From an uncultured Prochlorococcus sp. (GTDB taxonomy: Bacteria; Cyanobacteriota; Cyanobacteriia; PCC-6307; Cyanobiaceae): a stretch of DNA of 53,328 bases. The translations under genes and the position numbers were made by a program. How positions within the stretch are numbered: position 1 is the first letter of the stretch; each line of letters begins with the position of its first letter. Positions 1 to 7,354 of the stretch are shown here, in pieces. Below the pieces are notes generated by a model. The model was not told the origin of the DNA. It ran no database searches and worked only from the letters and a program-made list of their open reading frames with translations. The DNA is taken from positions 1-53,328 of the forward strand of contig CACBEF010000006.1 of NCBI GenBank assembly GCA_902538225.1. Reading direction: 5' to 3'.

Positions 1-299
1 ATTTTCTCTTTTACATAAGCGACAACCTGATCTTTCCATAAAGATCCTGAGTATTCGACGTCTTGAGGCTTAGGACTTTTTCCAAAACCGAGTAAATCTA
101 TAGCATGAACTTCGTATTTTGTACTCAAAACAGGGATATTAAATCTCCAATGATCAGTAGAAGCACCGAAACCATGAATTAATAAAATTGCGTATTCTTT
201 TAATGTTTGTTCAGGGTTAGATGAAACAGTATGTATTGGGTAATTTAAAAAATTCCAGTCATAATTTACATCACCATCTATCAGAGTTGATTTTTCCAT
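1..299 (-). CDS. alpha/beta hydrolase, N-terminal part (runs off window)
   Basis: Only the first 99 codons are present; the C-terminus lies before position 1. The ATG is at 299-297. The visible part has the usual N-terminal strand and oxyanion region of the alpha/beta hydrolase fold, with HGFGASTDHWRFN near residue 43 and AIDLLGFGKS near residue 68. The catalytic Ser, Asp and His lie outside the window, so activity cannot be judged. It closely resembles the complete hydrolase at 27873-28787 (HGFGAS..HWR.N and IDLLGFGKS are shared), which suggests paralogues. Substrate is unknown; cyanobacterial relatives are often annotated loosely as esterases or haloalkane dehalogenase-like proteins. Confidence 0.85.
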   Translation of the reverse strand, partial: MEKSTLIDGDVNYDWNFLNYPIHTVSSNPEQTLKEYAILLIHGFGASTDHWRFNIPVLSTKYEVHAIDLLGFGKSPKPQDVEYSGSLWKDQVVAYVKEK

Positions 300-343
300 T
301 TATTAAAAATCTTTTTGTTTCTTGATTCTAATAAACTTATTAC

Positions 344-1711
344 CTAAAGAAGACCCACAGGATCAGCTGCAACATCATCTGATATTTTATTGCCATCATT
401 TGGGGGCTTATCTTTTAGAACAATTCTTAAGAGAACAGGTGCAAGAAATGTGGTTCCTATAACCATTAATAAAATAGCTGCTTCTAAAGAAGGAGTTAAT
501 AACTTAGCGCTTGTTCCTAGCCCAAGGAAAATCAACCCAACTTCTCCTCTAGGCATCATACCCAAGCCTACAACTAATCTATTTGTAGGTTTATCACTTG
601 AAAATACCCATCCGGATGCAATTTTTCCAATAATCGCAACAACTAATAAAAATCCTGCAACTACAAGAGCTGATCTACTTGTTGGATCAAGTGGATTGAT
701 AACTGATAAATCCATTCCCGCTCCTACTAATACGAAGAAAATAGTTGCGAATAAGGATACTAAAGGTAAAACGGATTGTTGAATTGCGTGATTATTTTTA
801 GAACTACTAAGAATTAATCCAGCTGCAAAAGCACCTAAAGCTGCTTCCAATCCAATAGCTGTTGCCACGAAACAACACAACACAAGTATCACAAAAGAAG
901 CTACCACTACGGCTCCAGGAGCCTTTAATCTATCTAATAACCAATCAAAACCTGGCGCCGCTGTCCTACTTAATGCAATAGCAGCAATAACAAATACTAC
1001 AGCTGCTGCAACTAATTTAACGATAGGAGCAATTTCTAAAGTACCTCCGGCAGCAAGAGCCACAACAACTGCCAGAATAACAATACCCAAAATATCATCC
1101 AAAACAGCTGCACCGATAACAATCTGTCCTTCTCTAGTTTTTAAATAACCCAACTCACCAAAAACACTTGCAGTAATTCCTATACTTGTTGCCGTCATAG
1201 ATGCTCCAGCAAAAACAGCTGGAATTAGATCTACTTGGAAAATAAACATTAATCCAAGAGTTCCAAAGGCAAACGGTAAAATTACACCAGCCATCGCAAC
1301 AGTAAAAGCCTGAGCTCCGACAGCTACTAATTCCTCTAACTCACTTTCTAGTCCTGTTAAAAATAAAAGAGCATATAATCCCAGAGTTGCTACTGCTTGC
1401 AGGGATGGAAAACTTTCAAAATAAACATCAGGTACAGCTTCTGGAGGGATTGACGCTAATGAGCTAATAACATTTACAAGTCCTTCATTTAATTCGGTTC
1501 CAGCTGAGGGTGGTATCAACAAATGGAATCCTGATGCCCCTATTACAACCCCTGCAAGAAGCTCACCTACTATCGTTGGCAAACTTAGTCTTACTAATAC
1601 TTCTGCTAATGCTCTTGCAGCTAAAAATATCAATAGAAACCTTATAACTCCTATCAACGTTTCAGCAACTTCTAAATCATGTGCACTTAATTCCGCCAGT
1701 AAAGAATACAT
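344..1711 (-). CDS. CPA2-family Na+(K+)/H+ antiporter
   Basis: An inner-membrane protein of 455 residues with roughly 12 hydrophobic segments spread over its whole length. Residues 172-180 (MTATSIGIT) and the acidic pair D205-D206 in AVLDDILGIVIL match the unwound helix and ion-binding aspartates of NapA/KefB-type exchangers; MPRGEVGLIFLGLG near residue 388 is the conserved late-helix motif. These proteins exchange sodium or potassium for protons. No C-terminal nucleotide-binding (RCK/TrkA-N) domain is present, so it resembles NapA more than full-length KefB/C. The ion actually moved cannot be read from the sequence. The start at 1711 is ATG. A terminator-like hairpin sits 13 bases upstream of it (see separate entry), which may matter for regulation. 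Confidence 0.9.
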   Translation of the reverse strand: MYSLLAELSAHDLEVAETLIGVIRFLLIFLAARALAEVLVRLSLPTIVGELLAGVVIGASGFHLLIPPSAGTELNEGLVNVISSLASIPPEAVPDVYFESFPSLQAVATLGLYALLFLTGLESELEELVAVGAQAFTVAMAGVILPFAFGTLGLMFIFQVDLIPAVFAGASMTATSIGITASVFGELGYLKTREGQIVIGAAVLDDILGIVILAVVVALAAGGTLEIAPIVKLVAAAVVFVIAAIALSRTAAPGFDWLLDRLKAPGAVVVASFVILVLCCFVATAIGLEAALGAFAAGLILSSSKNNHAIQQSVLPLVSLFATIFFVLVGAGMDLSVINPLDPTSRSALVVAGFLLVVAIIGKIASGWVFSSDKPTNRLVVGLGMMPRGEVGLIFLGLGTSAKLLTPSLEAAILLMVIGTTFLAPVLLRIVLKDKPPNDGNKISDDVAADPVGLL

Positions 1712-1723
1712 ATGAAATTAATG

Positions 1724-1758
1724 AAAAAATAAACTACCTAATTGGAAGATAGTTTATT
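1724..1758 (-). promoter_or_regulatory. terminator-like hairpin in antiporter leader
   Basis: On the minus strand AATAAACTATC (1758-1748) pairs with GGTAGTTTATT (1738-1728), giving 11 consecutive base pairs with one G-U and a 9-base loop. The run ATTTTTT follows at once, and the antiporter ATG starts at 1711. The shape is that of an intrinsic terminator placed in a leader, so attenuation is possible; an AT-rich chance hairpin or an operator is the alternative. Confidence 0.4.
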
Positions 1759-1847
1759 GAGGGCCCACTTTAAGAAATATGTAAGAAAAAAGCAAAAATA
1801 CTCAACAAGTGTGGATCTGAAGTTACAACAAAGAAATTTTCAAAAAA

Positions 1848-4412
1848 ATGGCTATCGTCAATTATATGACTAATCCAATGAATACCAACGAACCCTTTGA
1901 TCTACGTTTGCCTACTCCAGGCTGTTACTTAGATCCTGAGAAAGCTGGCATGGATTCTGATGCTGTTTTTCAAGGAATGACAGCCCATCTCTTTTATACT
2001 CTTGGCAAGTTAGCTACTTCTGCAAGTCCCCACGACTTGTACATGGCTTTAAGTTACGCAGTTAAAGATAGGCTAATGACAAGATATTTAGCCAGCCAAG
2101 AAGTAATAAGAAAAAAACCACAAAAAACAGTCGCCTACTTATCAGCAGAATTTTTAATAGGTCCTCAATTAAGTAATAATCTTCTCAATTTAGGTATTAC
2201 TAAAGAGGCAGAAGATGCTTTAAAAAGATTTGGTATTGAATCATTGTCAACAATTCTTGAAGTTGAAGAGGAGCCTGGACTAGGTAATGGTGGACTTGGC
2301 AGACTTGCAGCATGTTACATGGAATCATTAGCATCTCTACAAGTTCCAGCAGTTGGTTATGGTATTAGATATGAATTTGGTATATTCAATCAGTTAATTA
2401 GGGATGGCTGGCAAGTTGAAGTAACTGATAAATGGTTAAAAGGTGGATGGCCATGGGAACTTCCACAACCCGACGAATCATGTTTTGTTGGTTTTGGAGG
2501 CAGAACTGAAAGTTATAGAGACGATAAAGGAAACTACAGATCAAGATGGATTCCTTCGGAACATGCTATTGGAGTACCTCATGACGTTCCAGTTCTAGGA
2601 TATAGAGTAAATACATGTGACAGATTAAGGTTATGGAGAGCTGATGCTACTGAAAGTTTTGACTTTTATGCATTCAATATTGGTGATTATTATGGTGCAG
2701 TAGAAGAGAAAGTTGCATCTGAAACTCTTTCAAAAGTTCTATATCCAAATGACGGAACTGACGAAGGTAGAAGATTAAGACTTAAACAACAACACTTTTT
2801 TGTAAGTTGTTCACTTCAGGATATGTTGAGAAGCCTTGAAAAGAGATCAATACCAATAACAGAATTTCCCAAGCACTGGACAGTCCAATTAAATGATACC
2901 CATCCTGCTATTGCAGTTGCAGAACTAATGCGACTTCTCATTGATCAATATCAAATAGGTTGGGATAAAGCTTGGAATATAACAACCTCCTCAGTTGCTT
3001 ATACCAACCACACATTACTACCAGAAGCTTTAGAGAAATGGGATTTAGGTTTATTTAACGATCTTCTTCCTCGTCATCTAGAAATTATTTATGAAATTAA
3101 TTGGAGATTTCTACAACAATTAAGATTACGTTATCCCGGTGACGACATGATCCTTCAAAAACTCTCAATAATTGATGAAGAAGGCTCCAAATCAGTTCGG
3201 ATGGCCCACCTTGCTACAATTGGAGCACATCATATAAATGGTGTTGCAGCTCTTCACTCAGATTTAATAAAAAGACAACTTCTACCTGAATTCGCAGCAT
3301 TATGGCCTGAAAAATTTACAAATGTAACTAATGGAGTTACGCCAAGGAGATGGGTCGCCCTATCTAATCCATCATTATCTCTTCTTCTGGAAGAAGAAGT
3401 TGGTAAAAATTGGATAACAAATATGGAACTTCTTAAGAAGTTAGAAGAAAAAAAAGATGACAACAATTTTTTGCAAAAATTTGAGGAAACTAAACTTAAT
3501 GGCAAAAGAAAATTAGCTAGCTTTATACATTCAAAAACTGGAATATTGGTGGATCCATCAAGTTTATTTGATGTTCAAGTAAAAAGAATTCATCAATACA
3601 AAAGACAACATTTAAACGCACTACAAATTATTGCCCAATATTTAAGAATCAAAAATGGTAGAAACAAGTATGAAGTACCAAGAACAATAATATTCGGAGG
3701 TAAAGCTGCACCAGGTTACTTTATGGCAAAGCTGATGATTAGATTCATTAATGGTATTGCTGATGTTGTTAATTCTGATCCAGATATGGATGGTTTATTA
3801 AGAGTTGTTTTTCTACCAGACTATAACGTTAAACTTGGTGAAATAGTTTATCCTGCAACGGATCTTTCAGAACAAATCTCAACTGCTGGAAAAGAAGCAT
3901 CTGGAACTGGAAATATGAAGTTTGCCATGAATGGAGCGTTAACGATTGGAACCTTAGATGGAGCAAATGTGGAATTAAGAGATCTTGTGAAAAAAGAGAA
4001 TTTCTTTCTTTTTGGTAAAACTGAAAGCCAAATTATGGACTTAAAAAATAATAACTACTCTCCCAAAACTTTTATTGATCAATGTCCAGAGCTCAAAGAG
4101 GTTATACGCCTTATTGAAATTGGCCACTTTAGCAATGGGGATAAAGAATTATTTAAACCTCTATTAAATAGCCTTACAGGACATGACCCATTTTTCGTAA
4201 TGGCTGACTTTGAAGATTACTTAAATAAACAGGATGTGGTCAGCGAATGCTGGAATAATAAAAAATCTTGGAATAAAATGGCATTATTAAATACTGCTAG
4301 ATCAGGATACTTTTCTTCAGATAGATCTATTAGAGAGTACTGTAAATCCATTTGGAAAGTATCTCCAATGCCTGTTGAAATTACTTGCGACGTCGAAGAA
4401 TTAACTAGTTAA
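1848..4412 (+). CDS. glgP: glycogen phosphorylase
   Basis: An 854-residue enzyme that releases glucose-1-phosphate from glycogen with inorganic phosphate and pyridoxal phosphate (PLP). The PLP site ASGTGNMKFAMNGALTIGTL is intact, with the Schiff-base lysine at about K691. Other family blocks are LSAEFLIGPQLSNNLLNLG near residue 100, EEEPGLGNGGLGRLAACY near residue 142 and DVQVKRIHQYKRQ near residue 577. Length is normal for the bacterial family. It mobilises the glycogen that cyanobacteria store by day. It is transcribed away from the antiporter gene, with a 136-base gap between them. Its last 8 bases overlap the convergent gene at 4405. The first ATG is used here, but two further ATGs follow within 11 codons, so the exact N-terminus is open. 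Confidence 0.97.
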   Translation: MAIVNYMTNPMNTNEPFDLRLPTPGCYLDPEKAGMDSDAVFQGMTAHLFYTLGKLATSASPHDLYMALSYAVKDRLMTRYLASQEVIRKKPQKTVAYLSAEFLIGPQLSNNLLNLGITKEAEDALKRFGIESLSTILEVEEEPGLGNGGLGRLAACYMESLASLQVPAVGYGIRYEFGIFNQLIRDGWQVEVTDKWLKGGWPWELPQPDESCFVGFGGRTESYRDDKGNYRSRWIPSEHAIGVPHDVPVLGYRVNTCDRLRLWRADATESFDFYAFNIGDYYGAVEEKVASETLSKVLYPNDGTDEGRRLRLKQQHFFVSCSLQDMLRSLEKRSIPITEFPKHWTVQLNDTHPAIAVAELMRLLIDQYQIGWDKAWNITTSSVAYTNHTLLPEALEKWDLGLFNDLLPRHLEIIYEINWRFLQQLRLRYPGDDMILQKLSIIDEEGSKSVRMAHLATIGAHHINGVAALHSDLIKRQLLPEFAALWPEKFTNVTNGVTPRRWVALSNPSLSLLLEEEVGKNWITNMELLKKLEEKKDDNNFLQKFEETKLNGKRKLASFIHSKTGILVDPSSLFDVQVKRIHQYKRQHLNALQIIAQYLRIKNGRNKYEVPRTIIFGGKAAPGYFMAKLMIRFINGIADVVNSDPDMDGLLRVVFLPDYNVKLGEIVYPATDLSEQISTAGKEASGTGNMKFAMNGALTIGTLDGANVELRDLVKKENFFLFGKTESQIMDLKNNNYSPKTFIDQCPELKEVIRLIEIGHFSNGDKELFKPLLNSLTGHDPFFVMADFEDYLNKQDVVSECWNNKKSWNKMALLNTARSGYFSSDRSIREYCKSIWKVSPMPVEITCDVEELTS

Positions 4413-4860
4413 TATTTTTCTTATCTTGTGAATCAGGGGTTTGATGAAATAATCTATTTAAAATTAATCTATCCATATTTAATGGGTCTGGGGCTAATTC
4501 ATTTGAAATTTCTTTAAATTTTGATTCAATATTGTTTGAAATTTTTGTATCAAATATTCTTTCCATTAATGCTTCAATTGAATATAAATAAGCATTAACA
4601 CTTTCCAGTTCATCTAAAGCTTCAGTAATTTCTGAATCAGAAATATGTTTTTCATTTGGACTGGTATCTCCATTTGATTCTCTTTCAGATAATTCTCTCT
4701 GCAACTCATCACTAACCTTATTACAAAGGGTTCTGAACGATTGAATAGATGCCCAATTTAATTCTTGTTGCTGTTTAAAAGTAGGAAATTCTCTAATTAA
4801 ACGATCATGCTCTTTATAAAATCTCTGACAATCAGAGCATTGACATGGTTCTTCAGTCAA
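4405..4860 (-). CDS. conserved-looking unknown protein with N-terminal Cys cluster
   Basis: I do not recognise the family. The 151-residue product starts with TTG at 4860; an in-frame stop lies 7 codons upstream and no ATG occurs before residue 100, so TTG is the best start. The N-terminus carries C6, C8 and C11 followed by H18 (C-x-C-x2-C-x6-H), a plausible small metal-binding cluster. The rest is charged and helical, with no membrane segment or signal peptide. It lies 31 bases downstream of another small unknown gene on the same strand, so the two are probably co-transcribed. Its 3' end overlaps the glgP end by 8 bases. Confidence 0.75.
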   Translation of the reverse strand: MTEEPCQCSDCQRFYKEHDRLIREFPTFKQQQELNWASIQSFRTLCNKVSDELQRELSERESNGDTSPNEKHISDSEITEALDELESVNAYLYSIEALMERIFDTKISNNIESKFKEISNELAPDPLNMDRLILNRLFHQTPDSQDKKNIN

Positions 4861-4891
4861 AAGAAAAAATAACTCTTTCTATATCATCTCA

Positions 4892-5224
4892 CTATTTGGG
4901 TAAAGTTGTAGGGCCATCCAATAATTCGTCATTTTCATCTAGTGAATCCGGACTATCTGGCAAAGGTATCTCAATACTAGTAACCAAATTAATTACATCT
5001 CTTAGTCTCATAGAATCAGCAAACCATCCCATTGCTTGCTCGGCATCTCCTCTTTTTTCTGCATCATTTGCTTGATCTTCGTGAGCTTCCGCCAATAGAG
5101 CAAGCCAGCACAAGCATCTTGCTTGAACTATTGAAAGATCTAAATCATTAGGTTGGGATTTAGAAATGCGTTCATGCTCTTGTTGAATTAGGAGCTTTAA
5201 ACGCATATCATGCAACTTAGCCAT
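4892..5224 (-). CDS. small unknown helical protein
   Basis: A 110-residue soluble protein of unknown function, starting at ATG 5224. Residues 1-85 are predicted by eye to be almost entirely helical (MRLKLLIQQEHERI, then an Ala-rich stretch LALLAEAHEDQANDAEKRGD followed by AMGWFADSMRLRD), an arrangement that resembles a pair of TPR-like helices but is too short for a clear repeat call. The tail is acidic and proline-rich. It sits upstream of the Cys-cluster gene at 4405-4860 on the same strand with a 31-base gap, suggesting one transcript. Confidence 0.75.
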   Translation of the reverse strand: MAKLHDMRLKLLIQQEHERISKSQPNDLDLSIVQARCLCWLALLAEAHEDQANDAEKRGDAEQAMGWFADSMRLRDVINLVTSIEIPLPDSPDSLDENDELLDGPTTLPK

Positions 5225-5302
5225 AAAAGATTTACTACTAACTATACGCTAGCTAGAGAGTAGCAAGTTTGCACACATACTACATATAGTTTTTTATTTT
5301 TA

Positions 5303-5376
<74 letters not shown>

Positions 5377-5404
5377 AATAGATGATTTTTGGAGTATTAA
5401 GCAT

Positions 5405-5410
5405 TATGCT
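5405..5410 (+). promoter_or_regulatory. candidate -10 element of rnpB
   Basis: TATGCT fits the cyanobacterial TANNNT -10 form and lies 5 bases before the first base of the P1 helix, about the right distance for a transcript that begins at the mature 5' end. No clear -35 box is visible; that region would overlap the 38-base gap shared with the divergent tRNA-Arg gene. Confidence 0.4.
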
Positions 5411-5414
5411 AAAT

Positions 5415-5794
5415 GAAAGCAGGAGAGGCAATCGCAAGAAAGTTTTATTTTGTTTCCAAAATAAAACTTTCTTGAGGAAAGTCCGGGCTCCCAAATGGTC
5501 AGGCTTGCTGGGTAATCCCCAGTGCGGGCAACCGTGAGGATAGTGCCACAGAAACATACCGCCTAATACTTTTATGTATGGCAAGGGTGCAAGGGTGTGG
5601 TAAGAGCGCACCAGCAACATTGAGAAGTGTTGGCTAGGTAAACCCCGGCTGGGTGCAAGGCTTAGTAGATTTATGACCATTACACAATCTACTTTTAAGC
5701 GCCGCTTGAGACTGTGAAGTAATTCCAGTTCTAGATAGATGATTGCCCATCTTATTAATTAAGATGAACAGAACCCGGCTTATGACCTGCTTTC
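5415..5794 (+). ncRNA. rnpB: RNase P RNA
   Basis: This is the catalytic RNA of RNase P, which cuts the 5' leader from tRNA precursors. The ends are set by the P1 helix: GAAAGCAGG (5415-5423) pairs perfectly with CCTGCTTTC (5786-5794), giving about 380 nt. The conserved core is present: GAGGAAAGTCCGGGCTCCC near 5475, GGGTGCAAGG and GGTAAGAGCGCACC near 5590-5615, and ACAGAACCCGGCTTA near 5769. An early helix at 5435-5474 is unusually long and perfect (18 bp, 4-base loop). It is of the ancestral bacterial A type. RNase III follows 26 bases after its 3' end and the divergent tRNA-Arg precedes it, so three RNA-processing related genes are adjacent. Confidence 0.97.
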
Positions 5795-5820
5795 TAAATT
5801 GTTGTGATTATTCAAATCAG

Positions 5821-6570
5821 ATGACAAATATAATTGACGCAAAGAGGATTAAACAAATAACTACTTTTTTAAAGTCTTTAAATATTAAATCAAAAAGATT
5901 TTCTGAAATAATTAGAACTCAAAATATTTCAATTATTCAAGATTTTAATCAAGCATTTATCCACTCCTCGGAGGACAAAATTTTAAATTATGAAAAACTA
6001 GAATTTTTTGGAGATGCAGTCCTCAGATTAGCAGCTTCTAATTTTATTGAAAAAAAATATCCCCAAATGAGTGTTGGAGAAAGATCAGATCTAAGAGCAC
6101 AAATTGTAAGTGATGAATGGTTAACAAAATTAGGGGGGGAAATTGATATAGAAAAATTAATAATTAAAGGACCTAAAGCTCTTGGTGATGAAAATTCAAA
6201 AAATACTATTATTGGTGAAGCTACAGAAGCTTTAATCGGTGCTGTTTACAAGTGTTTTGATTCCATTCAGGAAGTAAATCTTTGGTTAGATGATATTTGG
6301 GAGGAAGATTCAGAAATATTTTTAAAAGCTCCATATAAATTCAAATCTAAAACAGTTTTGCAAGAGTGGTGTCAAAGTAAAGGTTTTGATTTGCCAGTCT
6401 ATAAAATAATTGAAGTCTCAAAAAAAAATGGGGACCCTAAAAGATTTTCTTGCGATATATTTATCGAAGGACTAAAAGAATCATCTGCATTCGGCAAGTC
6501 CCATAAACAAGCAGAAACAAATGCAGCTAGAGTTTTGATAGAAAAATTTATTACTATAGGTAAAATATAA
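5821..6570 (+). CDS. rnc: ribonuclease III
   Basis: An endonuclease for double-stranded RNA that processes rRNA precursors and some mRNAs. The 249-residue product has the catalytic signature EKLEFFGDAVL at residues 58-68, the second acidic block GEATEALIGAVY near residue 140, and a C-terminal double-stranded-RNA-binding domain from about residue 180 to the end. The reading frame stays open upstream to an ATG at 5743, but that would lie inside the folded RNase P RNA, so the ATG at 5821 is chosen; it gives a normal family length. Its stop is 3 bases from the convergent ndhS stop. Confidence 0.93.
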   Translation: MTNIIDAKRIKQITTFLKSLNIKSKRFSEIIRTQNISIIQDFNQAFIHSSEDKILNYEKLEFFGDAVLRLAASNFIEKKYPQMSVGERSDLRAQIVSDEWLTKLGGEIDIEKLIIKGPKALGDENSKNTIIGEATEALIGAVYKCFDSIQEVNLWLDDIWEEDSEIFLKAPYKFKSKTVLQEWCQSKGFDLPVYKIIEVSKKNGDPKRFSCDIFIEGLKESSAFGKSHKQAETNAARVLIEKFITIGKI

Positions 6571-6573
6571 TTT

Positions 6574-6759
6574 TTATACTATTTCTAAATTGCTTAGCTG
6601 AAAAGTTATGAGTTTATCCCAATTACCTCCTTCAAATAGAACCGCTGCTCTTTTTTTTGTAACTCTTTGTACAAACCCTTTATATCCTCTATAGATAGAA
6701 TTGGTGTCTCTTACAACAACAAAAGATCCAGGGAGTATAGGTTTAGTAGATAATTCCAT
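6574..6759 (-). CDS. ndhS: NDH-1 complex subunit S
   Basis: A 61-residue soluble protein with a small SH3-like beta fold. The block [20 protein letters not shown] at residues 40-59 and QRVTKKRAA before it are typical of cyanobacterial NdhS (the Ssl0352 type), which forms part of the ferredoxin-binding site of the photosynthetic NDH-1 complex on thylakoids and serves cyclic electron flow. It has no membrane segment, as expected. The match rests on recognition of the family pattern, not a search. It is monocistronic between convergent rnc and divergent rimM, whose ATG is 24 bases away. Confidence 0.8.
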   Translation of the reverse strand: MELSTKPILPGSFVVVRDTNSIYRGYKGFVQRVTKKRAAVLFEGGNWDKLITFQLSNLEIV

Positions 6760-6783
6760 AAAATACTCTTTCTAATACAATAT

Positions 6784-7323
6784 ATGATAAATAAAAATGA
6801 ATGGTTGACTGTTGGATTGATAACATCATGTCATGGAATTAATGGACAGTTAAAGATTAAATCTCTAAGTGATTTTGAAGAAAGATTTTTAAAACCTGGA
6901 ATTAGATGGTTACAAAAAGAAAATGAACCTCCTTCAAAAATAGAACTTATATCTGGTTTCAGACAGCCTGGTAAAGAAACCTTCATAATTAAGTTCCGAG
7001 GAATAAATACAAGAAATGATGCAGAACAACTTAAAAAATTTAGAATTCTTGTAAAAGCCGATACTCTACCCAAATTACAAAAGGAAGAATTCCACTTATT
7101 AGAACTCATAAATCTCGAGGTGAAGACTTTAGAAAATGATGTATTAAAAATAATTGGGAAAGTTATCAATTTAGAAAATGAGAAAAATAATTTACTTGTT
7201 ATTGAACTATTTAAAAATCAAAAAAAAGTTCTCATACCATTTGTTAAAGAAATAGTCCCATTAGTAGATATAAAAAATAATTTTCTAATCATCAATCCTC
7301 CAAATGGACTTTTAGAGCTATAA
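6784..7323 (+). CDS. rimM: ribosome maturation factor RimM
   Basis: A 179-residue 16S rRNA processing factor that binds ribosomal protein S19 during assembly of the 30S head. The N-terminal RimM domain shows [20 protein letters not shown] at residues 7-26 and later [20 protein letters not shown]; the C-terminal PRC-barrel domain contains [20 protein letters not shown] and ends with [10 protein letters not shown], the family's usual terminus. It starts with ATG 24 bases from the divergent ndhS start, so both promoters must overlap in a very short gap. It converges on glmS with a 31-base AT-rich spacer. Confidence 0.95.
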   Translation: MINKNEWLTVGLITSCHGINGQLKIKSLSDFEERFLKPGIRWLQKENEPPSKIELISGFRQPGKETFIIKFRGINTRNDAEQLKKFRILVKADTLPKLQKEEFHLLELINLEVKTLENDVLKIIGKVINLENEKNNLLVIELFKNQKKVLIPFVKEIVPLVDIKNNFLIINPPNGLLEL

Positions 7324-7354
7324 ATTAAAAAAATAAAAATTAATTAGAAACTTA

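Noticed and set aside
390..782. 130-codon open frame on the plus strand inside the antiporter gene
   Set aside because: It runs antisense to a clearly conserved membrane-protein gene, its product has no recognisable domain, and long antisense frames are common over such genes.
5743..5820. Upstream extension of the RNase III frame
   Set aside because: The extra 26 codons fall in the 3' part and just past the end of RNase P RNA; family length fits the ATG at 5821.
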